Source: Phycisphaerales bacterium (GTDB lineage Bacteria; Planctomycetota; Phycisphaerae; Phycisphaerales; UBA1924). Taken from it: a DNA stretch of 64,000 bases. The stretch lies in assembly GCA_016699835.1 (NCBI GenBank), contig CP064987.1, positions 3,291,796 to 3,355,795 of the forward strand. Reading direction: 5' to 3'. This document shows, piece by piece, positions 7,905-18,029 of this stretch. The stretch's first letter is position 1. Every line of letters starts with the position of its first letter. The notes beneath the pieces are model-generated. The model was not told where the DNA came from. It saw nothing but the letters and a program-made list of their open reading frames with translations, and searched no databases. A program made the translations under genes and the position numbers.

Positions 7905-10832
7905 TTGGCAAAACGCGTATTCGAGTTGGCGAAAGAACTGGGAATCGATTCTAAGGCCATCGTGGCCAAGTGCCACGCCGAGGGAATCTCCAAGGACACC
8001 ATCAAGGGTCACATGTCCAGCATCTCCGCCGGACTCGAGATGACCATCCGTGAGTGGTTCTCCGAGGCGACCCACGGCACGACCGCCGTCGAGAACGCCG
8101 CTCCCGTGGACCTCGAAAAGGTTCGCGTCGCCAAGCCCTCGCGTCGGAAGGCCGCCGCCAAGAAGGCCGACGAGGTCGATGCGCCGGAATCCGTCGAATC
8201 CGCAGTCGCCGTCGAAGACGCACCCGCTGCTCCAAAGTCGCGTTCTCGCACCAAGACAACGCCCATCTCCTCCGACGGCGCTCCCGAGCCACACTCGCAG
8301 GCCAATGCAGATCCAAAGCCCGAACTACCCAAGCCCGAAGCCCCCGTCGAAGTCGTCGATCCAGGCACGCTCGCGGCCACCAAGATCATGCCCACCATGC
8401 CGGTCTCGGAGCCAAAGGCCCCCGAAACCAAGGCTCCCGAAGCCAAGCCCGCCGAGACCACGGTCCGTCCTGCCGCCGTCGCCGACAAGCCGGCAACCAC
8501 TCCTCCACCACGAGATGGTGGCTCCGCCGCGCCAACTCCAACACGCAAGACACCATCGGCCCCGCCTGCGCCCATGAATGTTCCGCGTCGGCCCAAGGTC
8601 ATCGCCCCTGCGGGACCGCAACTCGAAGTCCGCTCTCCCGTCAAACTCGCGGGCCCCAAGATCGTCCGCGTTGAAGCGCCGGAACAGATCGAAGCCCCGC
8701 GCCCACGCCGCGCACCCGCGGGACCTGGCGGTCCCTCGCGAGGCCCGCGCACCGGGGCGGGCGCCGGCGGCCCGGCCTTTGACGATGACTCAGGCCGCAA
8801 CTCCCGTCGTCGGGGCGCTGGTGCCGGTGCAGGCGCCTCAGGCCCCAACAACAAACGCTCCAGCGGCACAGGCGTCCCCGACAAGCGCCGAGGCCGCTCC
8901 GGCACAGACTGGGTCGGCTCCACCCAGGGCATCTTCTCCGAGCAGGACCTCATCGAGCGCGAGGCGCGCCTCGCCCGCGCCGGCGGCTTCGTCAAGAAGC
9001 ACAAGCAGGACCTGCGTCGTCCCGGCCAGGGCATGCGCGACGCCGGCCCCAAGGACACCAAGGTCAAGATCGCCGCACCCTTCACCATCAAGGACCTCTC
9101 CGCCGCCACAGGCGTCAAGGCCGCAGAGATCGTCAAGAAACTCTTCCTCCAGGGCGTCATGGCCACCGTCAACTCCGGCATCGACCCCGTGAAGGCCCAG
9201 GAGATCATGATCGACTTCAACCTCGAACTCGAGGTTGTCGAGGCCAAGACCGCCGAAGAAGCCGTCAGCGCCCAGTACGAGAGCCGTGACTCCGTCGACC
9301 AGAGGCCCCGCGGCCCCGTCGTCACCATCCTCGGGCACGTCGACCACGGCAAGACCAGCCTCCTCGACAAGATCCGAAACGCCAACGTCGCCGCGGGCGA
9401 GGCGGGCGGCATCACCCAGCGCACCAGCGCCTTCCGAGTCCCTCTCACCGTCGCCGGCGAGCAGAAGGAAGTCGTCTTCCTCGACACGCCGGGCCACGAG
9501 GCCTTCACCTCCATGCGCTCTCGCGGCGCCAACATGACCGACGTGGTCGTCCTCGTGGTCTCTGCGCCCGAGGGCGTCATGCCTCAGACCATTGAGAGCA
9601 TCAGCCACGCCAAGGCCGCAGGCGTCCCCATCGTCGTCGCCCTCAACAAGATCGACCGCCCCGACGCCACCGAGGCCCAGATCCAGAAAACCCTCGGCCA
9701 ACTCGCCGAACATGGCCTCAACCCTGTCGATTGGGGCGGCGACACCGAGGTCGTCAAGACCTCCGCCACCACAGGCCAGGGCATCCCCGAACTCCTCGAA
9801 ACTCTCGACTACCAGGCCCAACTCAAGGAACTCAAAGCCGACTTCGGCGGGCACGCGCGAGGCACCGTCATCGAGGCCCGCACCGAGGAAGGCCGGGGCA
9901 CCGTCGCCAGCCTCCTCGTCCAGGATGGCGAACTCAGCGTCGGCGACTTCGTCGTCGCCGGGCGCGGCTTCGGCCGAATCCGCGAGATCCTCGACGACCG
10001 CGGCACGCGCATCAAAGCCGCCACGCCGCCGATGCCTGTCCTCATCTCCGGCATCGACGAGGTCCCCGACGCCGGCGATAAGTTCTATGTCGTCGACTCC
10101 CTCAAAGAGGCCCAGGAAGCCGCCGACCAGCGCCGCCAGCGCGAGCGTCAGGCCCGCCTCGCCCAGCCCAAGGTCACCCTCGACTCCCTCTTCGGGCAGA
10201 TCGCCGACAAGGACATCAAGGAGATCCTCGTCGTCCTCAAGGTCGCCGAGCAAGGCACCGCCGACGTCCTCAAGGCCGAGTGCGAGAAGGTCAAAGGCGA
10301 CGAGGTCAAGGTCCGCGTCCTCCACGCCGCCGTCGGCGGGATCACCGAGAGCGACGTCGTCCTCGCCGACGCCTCCAAGGCCATCGTCATCGGCTTCAAC
10401 GTCATCCCCTCGGGCAAGGCCCGCTCCGTCGCCGAGCAGAAGGGCGTTGAGATCCGAACCTACCAGGTCATCTACGAGATCGTGGACGACCTCAGGAAGG
10501 CCGCCGAAGGACTCCTCACCCCCGAACTCCGCCAGGAGATCCTGGGCCACGCCGAGGTCCGAAAGGTCTTCAAGGTCACCAGGGTCGGCAACATCGCCGG
10601 CTGCTACGTCACCGACGGCACCGTCCAGCGCGACGCCTTCATCCGCGTCACCCGCAACGGCGTTGTCATCGAGAACGACCGCAAACTCGCCCAACTCAAA
10701 CGCGTCAAGGACGACGCCAAGGAAGTCCGCGCTGGCATGGAATGCGGCATGAAGATCGACGGCTACGACGACATCAAGGAGGGCGACGTCCTCGAGTGCT
10801 ACAAGCGAGTCGAGGTCAAGAGAACGCTCTAA
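7905..10832 (+). CDS. infB: Translation initiation factor IF-2
   Basis: IF-2 is the GTPase that brings initiator fMet-tRNA to the ribosome. The 975-residue protein starts at TTG ([14 protein letters not shown], the normal IF2_N motif) with CGGAG upstream. A Pro/Ala-rich low-complexity linker covers about residues 90-350 and makes it longer than most. The GTPase domain follows, with G1 [10 protein letters not shown] (about 477), G3 DTPGHEAF (about 526) and G4 NKID (about 580). The C-terminal domains end in [16 protein letters not shown]. It is 83 bp after nusA and very probably co-transcribed with it. Confidence 0.97.
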   Translation: MAKRVFELAKELGIDSKAIVAKCHAEGISKDTIKGHMSSISAGLEMTIREWFSEATHGTTAVENAAPVDLEKVRVAKPSRRKAAAKKADEVDAPESVESAVAVEDAPAAPKSRSRTKTTPISSDGAPEPHSQANADPKPELPKPEAPVEVVDPGTLAATKIMPTMPVSEPKAPETKAPEAKPAETTVRPAAVADKPATTPPPRDGGSAAPTPTRKTPSAPPAPMNVPRRPKVIAPAGPQLEVRSPVKLAGPKIVRVEAPEQIEAPRPRRAPAGPGGPSRGPRTGAGAGGPAFDDDSGRNSRRRGAGAGAGASGPNNKRSSGTGVPDKRRGRSGTDWVGSTQGIFSEQDLIEREARLARAGGFVKKHKQDLRRPGQGMRDAGPKDTKVKIAAPFTIKDLSAATGVKAAEIVKKLFLQGVMATVNSGIDPVKAQEIMIDFNLELEVVEAKTAEEAVSAQYESRDSVDQRPRGPVVTILGHVDHGKTSLLDKIRNANVAAGEAGGITQRTSAFRVPLTVAGEQKEVVFLDTPGHEAFTSMRSRGANMTDVVVLVVSAPEGVMPQTIESISHAKAAGVPIVVALNKIDRPDATEAQIQKTLGQLAEHGLNPVDWGGDTEVVKTSATTGQGIPELLETLDYQAQLKELKADFGGHARGTVIEARTEEGRGTVASLLVQDGELSVGDFVVAGRGFGRIREILDDRGTRIKAATPPMPVLISGIDEVPDAGDKFYVVDSLKEAQEAADQRRQRERQARLAQPKVTLDSLFGQIADKDIKEILVVLKVAEQGTADVLKAECEKVKGDEVKVRVLHAAVGGITESDVVLADASKAIVIGFNVIPSGKARSVAEQKGVEIRTYQVIYEIVDDLRKAAEGLLTPELRQEILGHAEVRKVFKVTRVGNIAGCYVTDGTVQRDAFIRVTRNGVVIENDRKLAQLKRVKDDAKEVRAGMECGMKIDGYDDIKEGDVLECYKRVEVKRTL

Positions 10833-10847
10833 TACCCGCGAGTGGGA

Positions 10848-11243
10848 ATGCTCATCGCCATCCTCCAGTTCGACCTCCTCATCCATGGCTCCACGTCCCT
10901 CAAGGACAAGCGCCGAGTCGTCTCCTCCGTCAAGGACCGCCTCCACCGCGAGCACATGGCCGCCGTCGCCGAAATCGGATCGCTCGAGAGCCACTCCGTC
11001 GCCCGCCTCGGACTCGCCCTCGTCGGCAGCGACGAAAAATACCTCGCCCAGACCCTCGACCGAATCGCCCTCAAACTTCGTGCTCTCCACGACGCCGAAC
11101 TGGGTGATTGCCGCCGAGACATCATCGCCGGCCGCGAGCCAGACGAAATGGACCCCGTCGAGATTGACCTGCCCGACCCCTTCCTCGCCCAGGAACTCCT
11201 CCGCCACGCCGACTCAACCAACTCGGACCACAAAGCCCCGTGA
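10848..11243 (+). CDS. DUF503 (YlxP-like) protein
   Basis: The 131-residue protein matches the small DUF503 family found between infB and rbfA in many bacteria, with the hallmark SLKDKRRVVSSVKDRL. Its role is not firmly known; the location suggests ribosome biogenesis. I chose ATG 10848 because it aligns with family N-termini; a GTG at 10842 would add two residues. The stop overlaps the GTG start of rbfA by four bases (GTGA), so the two are translationally coupled. Confidence 0.85.
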   Translation: MLIAILQFDLLIHGSTSLKDKRRVVSSVKDRLHREHMAAVAEIGSLESHSVARLGLALVGSDEKYLAQTLDRIALKLRALHDAELGDCRRDIIAGREPDEMDPVEIDLPDPFLAQELLRHADSTNSDHKAP

Positions 11244-11650
11244 GCCACAGACCAGAACAACTCGCCTCCAGCATCCACCACGCCATCCAGCAGGTCCTCG
11301 CCAAAGGCCTCAGCGATCCCCGCGTCTCCGGCCTCATCACCATCACCAGCGTCAAAGTCTCCAAAGACCTCCGCGACGCCACGATTCTTTTCTCCGTCCT
11401 CCCCGAAGATCGCCAGGATCTCACGCTTCATGGCCTGCGCAACGCCGAACGCCACATCCGTCGCCAGGCCGGCGAACTCATCGACATCCGCCAACTCCCC
11501 GCCTTCCACTTCAAACTCGACGTCACGCCAAAGAAGCAGGCCGCCGTTCTCGAAAGCCTCGAGCGCGTCCGCGAAGAGCACAACTCTCCGACCGCCCCGG
11601 GCTTCTCCTCCACGCCCCAGCCGGATCCAGACCGCGGAGCCACCCACTGA
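11240..11650 (+). CDS. rbfA: 30S ribosome-binding factor RbfA
   Basis: RbfA helps mature the 30S subunit and the 16S rRNA 5' end. The 136 residues contain the KH-like RbfA core, with SDPRVSGLITITSVKVSKDL and ATILFSVLPEDR. A tail of about 20 Pro/Ser-rich residues follows. It starts at GTG within GTGA, overlapping the DUF503 gene, and its TGA overlaps the next ATG (TGATG), giving a tightly coupled operon. Confidence 0.93.
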   Translation: MSHRPEQLASSIHHAIQQVLAKGLSDPRVSGLITITSVKVSKDLRDATILFSVLPEDRQDLTLHGLRNAERHIRRQAGELIDIRQLPAFHFKLDVTPKKQAAVLESLERVREEHNSPTAPGFSSTPQPDPDRGATH

Positions 11651-12474
11651 TGGACACCGCGGGCCACAAAGCCCTCGACGCCCTCCTCGCGCGTCTCGCC
11701 AAAGACTTTGGTGATTTCCCACACCCCGCGCCTCCGCTCAACGACACCATCCCAAAGGGACTCGCGCTCGTCCACCACCTCCTCTACGACCTCCTCCTCT
11801 TCGAGGCCTCCATCGCCCAGGCCGATGCCGCCTATCCGAAACTCGTCGCCGGCGTCGTCTCGCTCAACGACCTCCGCGTCACCACCCCCGACGAGATCCA
11901 CGCCCTGCTCGGCGACAAGTACCCACTCGGCCTGGAGCGCGCCACCAGAATCCGCTATGTCCTTTGGGACATCCACAAGCGCTTCCACGCCATCGACCTC
12001 GCGCCGGTTCTCGAACTCCCCAAGCGCGACGCCCGAGCCCTCCTCGAGTCGCTCGAGGGTGTTCCCCCTTTCGTCGCCCACCGCCTCGCCCTCCTCCGCC
12101 TCGACATCCACGCCTTTCCCGTGGACGATCGCCTCGCCACGCTCCTCCATTCCAACAACGTCATCGACGACGCGCACGCTCCGCTCGACAAGGCCTCCTC
12201 CTTCCTCGAGCACCACATCCGCGCCGCCGACGCCACCAAGGCCCACGCCCTCCTCCAGGCCTGGTCCGACCGCGACGGCAAAGCCCCTCGCGGCGATCGG
12301 GGGCTCGCCATACGCCCGCTCTTCGAACTCGAACAGGTCGACCACGCGGTCGCTCAGTCCGCACGGACGTCCTTGAAACGCACCAACAACGCCAAGTCCA
12401 AGCACGCTCCCCAATCCCAACCCAAGCCCCAGTCGCAGTCCCAGTCGCCATCACGCCGGAGGCCAAAGCCGTGA
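11650..12474 (+). CDS. HhH-GPD (endonuclease III-like) family protein
   Basis: The 274-residue protein looks like a divergent helix-hairpin-helix base-excision glycosylase fold. LLLFEASIAQADAAYPKL and VSLNDLRVTTPDEIHALLG resemble the first helical part, and GVPPFVAHRLALLRLDIHAF followed by PVDDRLATLL resembles the HhH and downstream aspartate of Nth. The catalytic lysine and iron-sulfur cysteines are not evident, so DNA-glycosylase activity is uncertain. A basic Ser/Gln/Pro-rich tail ends the protein. The ATG overlaps the rbfA stop. Confidence 0.65.
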   Translation: MDTAGHKALDALLARLAKDFGDFPHPAPPLNDTIPKGLALVHHLLYDLLLFEASIAQADAAYPKLVAGVVSLNDLRVTTPDEIHALLGDKYPLGLERATRIRYVLWDIHKRFHAIDLAPVLELPKRDARALLESLEGVPPFVAHRLALLRLDIHAFPVDDRLATLLHSNNVIDDAHAPLDKASSFLEHHIRAADATKAHALLQAWSDRDGKAPRGDRGLAIRPLFELEQVDHAVAQSARTSLKRTNNAKSKHAPQSQPKPQSQSQSPSRRRPKP

Positions 12475-15400
12475 CCACACGCCAAGGCCTCCAACCCACG
12501 CGTGTCGCTGTCTCCGCACTCGTCCTCCTCGTGCTTGCCTCACTCCTCTCGATCCATCTTGTCATCACTCCTCGACTCACACATGCGAGCACGCGCGCCG
12601 CAGATCCCATCGCCGACATTCGCGCGTCCGCGCAGCGCGAGCACGAGTTGCCAATCACACCCGTCAACATCGAACCACCGCCCATCATCGACCCCGCGGA
12701 CATCAAGCCCGTCGCACCCGACGACCCCCGCGCCCACGTCCCTGCCGACGATGCCCTCGCCGAACTCTCGCGCGATCTGCCCGTCCCCTCCGTGGAACGA
12801 TCCACTACCGCGCCGCGCGACGCCCTCCACCACTACGTCGACGCCCGCCTAGCCCTTGTCGAGCGCCGCACCCAGGACGCCATTGCGGAGTTTCAACTCG
12901 CCGCAAAGGCCGATCCCAACGCCCCCGAGATCTGGGCCTGCCTCGCCGACGCCTACCGCGCCGCCTCGCGCGAGAGCGACGCCGCCCGCGCTCTCTCTCG
13001 CGCCGTTGAACTCGGTCTCTCTACGCCCAACGCCCACTGGTTCCTCGCCAAGGACGCCGCCATCGCGCGCATCGTCCCCCTCGCCGCCCACCATCTCCTT
13101 CGCGCGCGCGAGTCGCTCAAGCCCGGCAGCGATCCCGCCCTCTCCCACCTCATCGCCTTCGACGCCGCACAACTCCTCGAAGGCCAGTCCTACCTCGCCG
13201 CCGCACGCGACCAACTCTCCCTCGCCCTCGATCTCCCGCCCCCGGCCCAGTTCCGCACCGAGTTCCGCCCCGAGATCGCCGAGGTGTATCGACGCTCCGC
13301 CGAACTCACCGTCCGCCAGGGTGATCTCTCCCTCCGCCTCGGCGATCACGCCGATGCCCTGAACGCCTACGCCAAAGCCGCCACCACGCCGGGCCTCGAT
13401 CAAGGCCAGGCCCTTCCTCGCCTCGTCCTCGCCAACCTCCGCGCAGGCCGACCCAACAGCGCCGCCATCTCCCTCCTCGACAGCATCACCACTTCCAACA
13501 GCCCCATCACCGATCGACACGAGGCCCTCGCCTTCTATCTCGCCCGGCACGTCCCTGATACCGAGACCTTCGCCAACGCCATCGCCCAGGCCGCACGCGA
13601 CAGCCAGTCCACACCCAACGCCAAACGCTCAGCCAGCGCGGCGGCCCGTGCCGACATCCTCGCTGCCGCCGTCGCCTCACGGCCCCAGGCCTCCGCCATC
13701 CTGAAGATCGCCCTCATCGCAAACCCCGACGACCCCGCTCTCGCCGTAGCGTTCCTCCGTCTCCACGCCGTGGACGACTCGTCTCTCGTCTCCGCCGCCG
13801 CCGCCGATCCCGTCGCCATCGCCGATGATCTCGTCGCCCTCACCAAGTCCTCGCCAGAGCACGCCCCGCTCTACGCCTCCATCACCGCCGTCCAGGGCGT
13901 TGCCCTCGAGTCCATCCTCCGCCAACTCCAGTCCCGCGATTCCGACGACGCCGCGGCCCTTTCCCGACTCTGGCTCCTCGACGCCCTCGCGATGGACCGT
14001 CTCGCGCTCGACGAGGCCCTCGCCCGCGACTGGTCCAAGCTCTTCTCCACCGCCGCAACCTATGCCCAGGCCCGCCTCGCCGACAACCTCGCCGAGCGCG
14101 ACACCCGCGCCACGGCCATCGACAAACTCAAATCCATCGACACGCCGGCTGGTCGCCGCCTCCTCGCCCAGATGCTGCAACGCCGCCGCGAGTTCGCCGC
14201 CGCCGCAGACGCCGTCAAACCCCTCGCCGAGCGCGACGATCCCGCCCTCGCCGATCTCCTCATCTATTCCAGCAGCCTCGCCCTCGACGGCAGCACGAAC
14301 GACGCCAAAGCCGCGCTCAACCGCGCCATCGCCCTCGACCCCGCCGACGATCGCCCGCGCGAGGCCCTCATCACCATCCTCTCCACGCCCGCCACCCAAT
14401 CCCAACTCTTGGACGCCGCCCGCGACCTCCGCGCGGCCTCGCCCTCCAGCAGGCTCCTCCGCCTCCTCACCATCCGTGATCTCATCTCCCGCAATCTCGT
14501 CGACCAGGCCGAGCAACCACTCTTCGATCTCGCCGCCAGCGACCAGGCCACGCCCGGCGTCTACGACCTCCTCGCCTCCCTCGCCGCCAAGGCCGCGCGC
14601 CCCAGCCCCGCCATCCGCGACCGCGCCGAACTCTTCCTCCGCGACCTCCGCGCCCGCCGCCCCGACTCGGCCCCCATCACCAGCGCCCTCGCCGTCACAC
14701 TCGCCGCAGACTCCACGGACGCCGCCAAGGCCCGCGAGGCCGAGTCTCTCCTCGCCGACTTCACCGCGCGATTCCCCATCCCCGAACTCCAGCGCCTCCG
14801 CGAGCGGATCATCCGCGATCGCCTCGCCGACTCCGCCGCCGCCGACGCCCTCCAACTCGAGCGCCTCACCCACGCGCCCCCCACCACCGAGAACACCCTC
14901 GAGCACATCGATCTCCTCGTCCGCACCAACCAACTCAAGGACCTCCCCGCCGTCGTGAGCACCGCGCTCGCCGATCGCGACGCCCTCGCCCCGGCCCAAC
15001 TCGCCGTCCTTCGCTCCCTCATTACCAGAATCCGCGTCTTCGAGGGCAAAAAGGCCGTCCTCCAACCCGCCCAGGCCGCCGCCCTCGCCGACGCCCTCGA
15101 TGCCCTCGCCGCCGATGGCCTCTCCCGCGATGCCGAACTCCTCCGCCTCCAGGCCACCGTCGTTGGCCATCCCGACGACGCCAAACGCCTCGTGACCGCC
15201 ATTCACGCCGCCGCCATCGCGATTCCCGATCTCCCCGAGGACACCCTCGCCGAGTTCGTCTCCCAGGCGCTCCTCTTCCAGTCCAAATCGAGATCCCTGC
15301 TCGACTTCGCCCAAGCACTCTTCGAAGCCGAACCCACAAACGAGACTCGTCTCTATATCTGGTTCAACGCCATCGCCACCGTCGGCGACCACACCGACGC

Positions 15401-16148
15401 CAAACGCATCGCCGACACGCTCTCCGGCGAGATCCTCACCACCGCCGCCACCCTGGCCCAGGCCACACCGGGCGATGCCAAAGTCCTGTCCACCGTCGAT
15501 CAGCGTGCCGAAGTCGTCTATGGCCTCGCCCGATTCATGTTCGCCAACACTCGAGAGCAGGCCGCCCTCGACACGCTCCGCCTCGTCCTTGAGTACAACC
15601 CGCGCCACGCCCTCGCCCTCAACGATCTCGGCTACAACCTCCTCGAATCCAAAGAGCATCTCGACGAGGCCGCCGATGCCATCGAGCGCGCTCATGCCGC
15701 ATCTCCCAACGACCACCACATCGTCGACTCGCTCGCGTGGCTGCGCTACCACCAGGGCCGCCTCGCCGACACGCCCGAAGGCCCGGGCGCGATCACGCTC
15801 CTCCGCCGTGCCGCCAAACTCGCCGAGGACGAGAACGAACCAAACCCCGAAGTCCTCGGCCACCTCGGCGACGCCCTCTGGCGCTCCGGCGAGAAGGACG
15901 CCGCGATCAAGGCCTGGCGCGACGCCGCCAAACTCGCCCAGCCGTACATCTCCATGTTCGAGGCTCCGCTCCCCGACCCGATCGATCCCGACCCGGAGCA
16001 GCAGAAACTCGTGGACATGGAACGCGCCCGCCGCAAGAAGTTTCTCGAGGAGTACCGCGCCCACGCCCTCAAGGCCGCCGACGCACAGGCCGGCCGCGAG
16101 CCCCAGCTTCCGCCGCAGATCCTGCTTCCGAAAGCACCGTCGCCATAA
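12471..16148 (+). CDS. Giant TPR-repeat membrane-anchored protein
   Basis: The predicted protein has 1225 residues. It starts at GTG (GTGA overlap with the previous stop) with GGAGG eight bases upstream. A single hydrophobic segment near residues 12-30 should anchor it or act as an uncleaved signal. The rest is Ala/Leu-rich helical repeats. TPR-like units are visible at LVERRTQDAIAEFQLAAKAD and near the C-terminus (ALNDLGYNLLESKEHLDEAA; DALWRSGEKDAAIKAWRDAA). No enzymatic domain is seen. Its role is unknown; such proteins are commonly assembly scaffolds in the envelope. It is the last gene of the nusA-type operon before the yebC-type gene. Confidence 0.8.
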   Translation: MTTRQGLQPTRVAVSALVLLVLASLLSIHLVITPRLTHASTRAADPIADIRASAQREHELPITPVNIEPPPIIDPADIKPVAPDDPRAHVPADDALAELSRDLPVPSVERSTTAPRDALHHYVDARLALVERRTQDAIAEFQLAAKADPNAPEIWACLADAYRAASRESDAARALSRAVELGLSTPNAHWFLAKDAAIARIVPLAAHHLLRARESLKPGSDPALSHLIAFDAAQLLEGQSYLAAARDQLSLALDLPPPAQFRTEFRPEIAEVYRRSAELTVRQGDLSLRLGDHADALNAYAKAATTPGLDQGQALPRLVLANLRAGRPNSAAISLLDSITTSNSPITDRHEALAFYLARHVPDTETFANAIAQAARDSQSTPNAKRSASAAARADILAAAVASRPQASAILKIALIANPDDPALAVAFLRLHAVDDSSLVSAAAADPVAIADDLVALTKSSPEHAPLYASITAVQGVALESILRQLQSRDSDDAAALSRLWLLDALAMDRLALDEALARDWSKLFSTAATYAQARLADNLAERDTRATAIDKLKSIDTPAGRRLLAQMLQRRREFAAAADAVKPLAERDDPALADLLIYSSSLALDGSTNDAKAALNRAIALDPADDRPREALITILSTPATQSQLLDAARDLRAASPSSRLLRLLTIRDLISRNLVDQAEQPLFDLAASDQATPGVYDLLASLAAKAARPSPAIRDRAELFLRDLRARRPDSAPITSALAVTLAADSTDAAKAREAESLLADFTARFPIPELQRLRERIIRDRLADSAAADALQLERLTHAPPTTENTLEHIDLLVRTNQLKDLPAVVSTALADRDALAPAQLAVLRSLITRIRVFEGKKAVLQPAQAAALADALDALAADGLSRDAELLRLQATVVGHPDDAKRLVTAIHAAAIAIPDLPEDTLAEFVSQALLFQSKSRSLLDFAQALFEAEPTNETRLYIWFNAIATVGDHTDAKRIADTLSGEILTTAATLAQATPGDAKVLSTVDQRAEVVYGLARFMFANTREQAALDTLRLVLEYNPRHALALNDLGYNLLESKEHLDEAADAIERAHAASPNDHHIVDSLAWLRYHQGRLADTPEGPGAITLLRRAAKLAEDENEPNPEVLGHLGDALWRSGEKDAAIKAWRDAAKLAQPYISMFEAPLPDPIDPDPEQQKLVDMERARRKKFLEEYRAHALKAADAQAGREPQLPPQILLPKAPSP

Positions 16149-16187
16149 TCACACATTTCGTTCAAAGATTGCATGGAGGTTGTTTCT

Positions 16188-16925
16188 TTGGCCGGCCACA
16201 ACAAATGGAGCAAGATCAAGCACCGCAAGGCCGTCGTGGACAAACGCCGCGGCAAGGTGTGGACCAAGATCGCCAAGACCATCATCGTCGCGGCGAAGAA
16301 CGGCGGCGGCGACCCGGACTCCAACCTCGCTCTCCGCTACGCCATCGACGAGGCCCGCTACGCCAACATGCCGCGGGACACCATCGAGCGCGCCATCAAA
16401 AAGGGCGCCGGCGGCGGCGACACCTCGACCTACGAGACCATCCGCTATGAGGGCTACGGCCCCGGCGGCGTCGCCATCATCGTCGACGCCCTCACCGACA
16501 ACCGCACGCGCACCATCACCGACGTCCGCACCACCTTCACCAAGTTCGACGGCAACGTCGGCGCTTCCGGCTGCGTGGCGTACATGTTCCAGCACCTCGG
16601 GCGGATCTCCATCGACGCGAAGGGCGTCGACGAGGAGCGCCTGATGGAGGTCGCGCTCGAGGGCGGCGCGACGGATGTTCTGCCGCCCGATGATCCCGTG
16701 GAGGATCAGCCCGCAACGTGGACGGTGATCACGCCGGCGCAGGCCTTCCAGGAGGCGAAGTCGTGTCTGACCGCCGCCGGATTCGGCATCACCGACGCCC
16801 TACTCGCGATGGTCCCCGACACGACGACGGCCCTCTCCGCCGACGCCGCGGCCGACCTCGAATCGCTCGTGGAGATGCTCGAGGACCTCGACGACGTGCA
16901 GGCGGTCTTTACCAACGCGGAGTGA
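16188..16925 (+). CDS. YebC/PmpR (TACO1) family protein
   Basis: Family members bind DNA as regulators or act on the ribosome to relieve stalling at proline tracts. The 245-residue protein opens with the invariant MAGHNKWSKIKHRK. I chose TTG 16188 because GGAGG lies exactly eight bases upstream and the protein then matches family N-termini; the ATG at 16173 overlaps that Shine-Dalgarno sequence. Family blocks include PRDTIERAIKKGAGG and YEGYGPGGVAIIVDALT. The last 16 codons with the stop recur 663 bp downstream (see the direct repeat), but this copy is full length. Confidence 0.93.
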   Translation: MAGHNKWSKIKHRKAVVDKRRGKVWTKIAKTIIVAAKNGGGDPDSNLALRYAIDEARYANMPRDTIERAIKKGAGGGDTSTYETIRYEGYGPGGVAIIVDALTDNRTRTITDVRTTFTKFDGNVGASGCVAYMFQHLGRISIDAKGVDEERLMEVALEGGATDVLPPDDPVEDQPATWTVITPAQAFQEAKSCLTAAGFGITDALLAMVPDTTTALSADAAADLESLVEMLEDLDDVQAVFTNAE

Positions 16926-16926
16926 T
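16878..16926 (+). repeat. Direct repeat copy 1: end of the yebC-type gene
   Basis: These 49 bases, which code for the last residues of the YebC-type protein (LEDLDDVQAVFTNAE) and its stop, recur at 17541-17589 with one mismatch. Between the copies lies a single reverse-strand zinc-ribbon gene. Confidence 0.9.
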
Positions 16927-16963
16927 TCCGTTCGTCGAGCCGCGGATTCTTCGTCCTGCACGA

Positions 16964-17491
16964 TCAGAGTATTGCAGACAGGACTACGACCACCAATAAC
17001 AACAGCACACAAAGGAAACCCAAAGACGCTATTGCCGTCAAGGTGAACAGGGTGGCGAATCGCGAGATTCGGTTCGAACGTCTCTGTGTCTGACGCAGTG
17101 CGAATCGCAGGTTGAACACGAGAAGTGGATAGCCGACAAGGATTCCCGACGGGACGTAGAGAATCAAGACGAAGAACACGACGCTCGCCACGACCGTGGT
17201 TGTGTCGGAACTCAGGATGGTTTCGATGTTCATTCCGAGTGTTGCGAGACCGATGAGGACAACGGAGGTCGCGGACCACCATGCGCCGAACCACGCAAGG
17301 CTGGCATTGATTTCTTCTCGCTTCGCGGAAACAGGTCGCGTGCCCGGGGTGTTGGCCCATGACTCGGTGCTGGCCGGGTTGAAGTGTCGGCCGCATTCGG
17401 GGCATCTGTAGTTTCGTGCTGCGGGGTCTCCGGACGCATCCTCGACTGGTTCGATGCCGACGAGGTTGTACGCGCAATTGAGGCAGTACAT
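16964..17491 (-). CDS. Zinc-ribbon membrane protein A
   Basis: The 175-residue protein starts MYCLNCAYNLVGIE and has four cysteines of a zinc ribbon (CLNC and CPECGRHF), followed by three or four hydrophobic segments that should cross the membrane. Function is unknown; the family is common in Phycisphaerales. The upstream sequence CGGTACGATG just before the start is shared with gene B at 17665-17901, so the two are paralogues. Its GC content is visibly lower than that of its neighbours and its strand bias is opposite. With the flanking direct repeats this points to insertion or duplication from elsewhere. Confidence 0.75.
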   Translation of the reverse strand: MYCLNCAYNLVGIEPVEDASGDPAARNYRCPECGRHFNPASTESWANTPGTRPVSAKREEINASLAWFGAWWSATSVVLIGLATLGMNIETILSSDTTTVVASVVFFVLILYVPSGILVGYPLLVFNLRFALRQTQRRSNRISRFATLFTLTAIASLGFLCVLLLLVVVVLSAIL

Positions 17492-17540
17492 CCGACCATC
17501 GTACCGTATAAATCTGAATTCATGCCGCCAATGTCTCTCG

Positions 17541-17589
17541 CTCGAAGACCTCGACGACGTGCAGGCGGTCTTTACCAACGCGGAGTGAT
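17541..17589 (+). repeat. Direct repeat copy 2: orphan yebC tail
   Basis: This is the second copy of the last 16 codons and stop of the yebC-type gene, with one mismatch (CTCGAAG for CTCGAGG). No start or upstream gene part accompanies it, so it is a fossil of a duplication. Confidence 0.9.
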
Positions 17590-17664
17590 CACGAGGGGCC
17601 GCCTCTGCGGGCCGGCCTCTTTCGCTCCTCCCCGCCCCTCGACAGATCGACCGCTCGCCGCACG

Positions 17665-17901
17665 CTACAGAATCGTCTTCATCACCATCACAAACGCCAC
17701 CCACGCGACCATGACCCCCAGCATCACCATCCACCCCGGCACCCGCCCCTCCCGCTCCGCGTGCCGAGCCCGAAAGTAGTTCCACGTCCGCGGATCCTCC
17801 GGCCCAAACTCCCGCCCGCACTCCGGGCACGTGGCCCTGCCATCGGCCCGCCGCGCCCCCTCCAGCCCCCGCAACTTGTATCCGCAGCCCTTGCAGTACA
17901 T
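17665..17901 (-). CDS. Zinc-ribbon membrane protein B
   Basis: The 78-residue protein begins MYCKGCGYKLRGLEG, has the second cysteine pair in CPECGREFG, and ends with one hydrophobic segment (WMVMLGVMVAWVAFVMVM). It has the same layout as gene A but is shorter and follows the local base composition. Function is unknown. Confidence 0.75.
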   Translation of the reverse strand: MYCKGCGYKLRGLEGARRADGRATCPECGREFGPEDPRTWNYFRARHAEREGRVPGWMVMLGVMVAWVAFVMVMKTIL

Positions 17902-18029
17902 CGAATCATCGTACCGCGACACGCCGCCCTCACGCCGCGGCCATCTCGCGATCGTTCGTCTCCGTGATCCGCACCGGCGAGACCACTCCAACGCCCCCGG
18001 CCATCCCGCCCCCCATCCCGCCCCCCACC

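Noticed and set aside
8838..11207. A 789-codon reverse ORF opposite infB and the DUF503 gene
   Set aside because: It is antisense to IF-2, is dominated by Gly/Asp/Val/Leu repeats, and has no domain.
13677..16064. A 795-codon reverse ORF opposite the TPR gene
   Set aside because: It is a GC-driven shadow; the forward protein has a ribosome-binding site, an anchor segment and TPR units.
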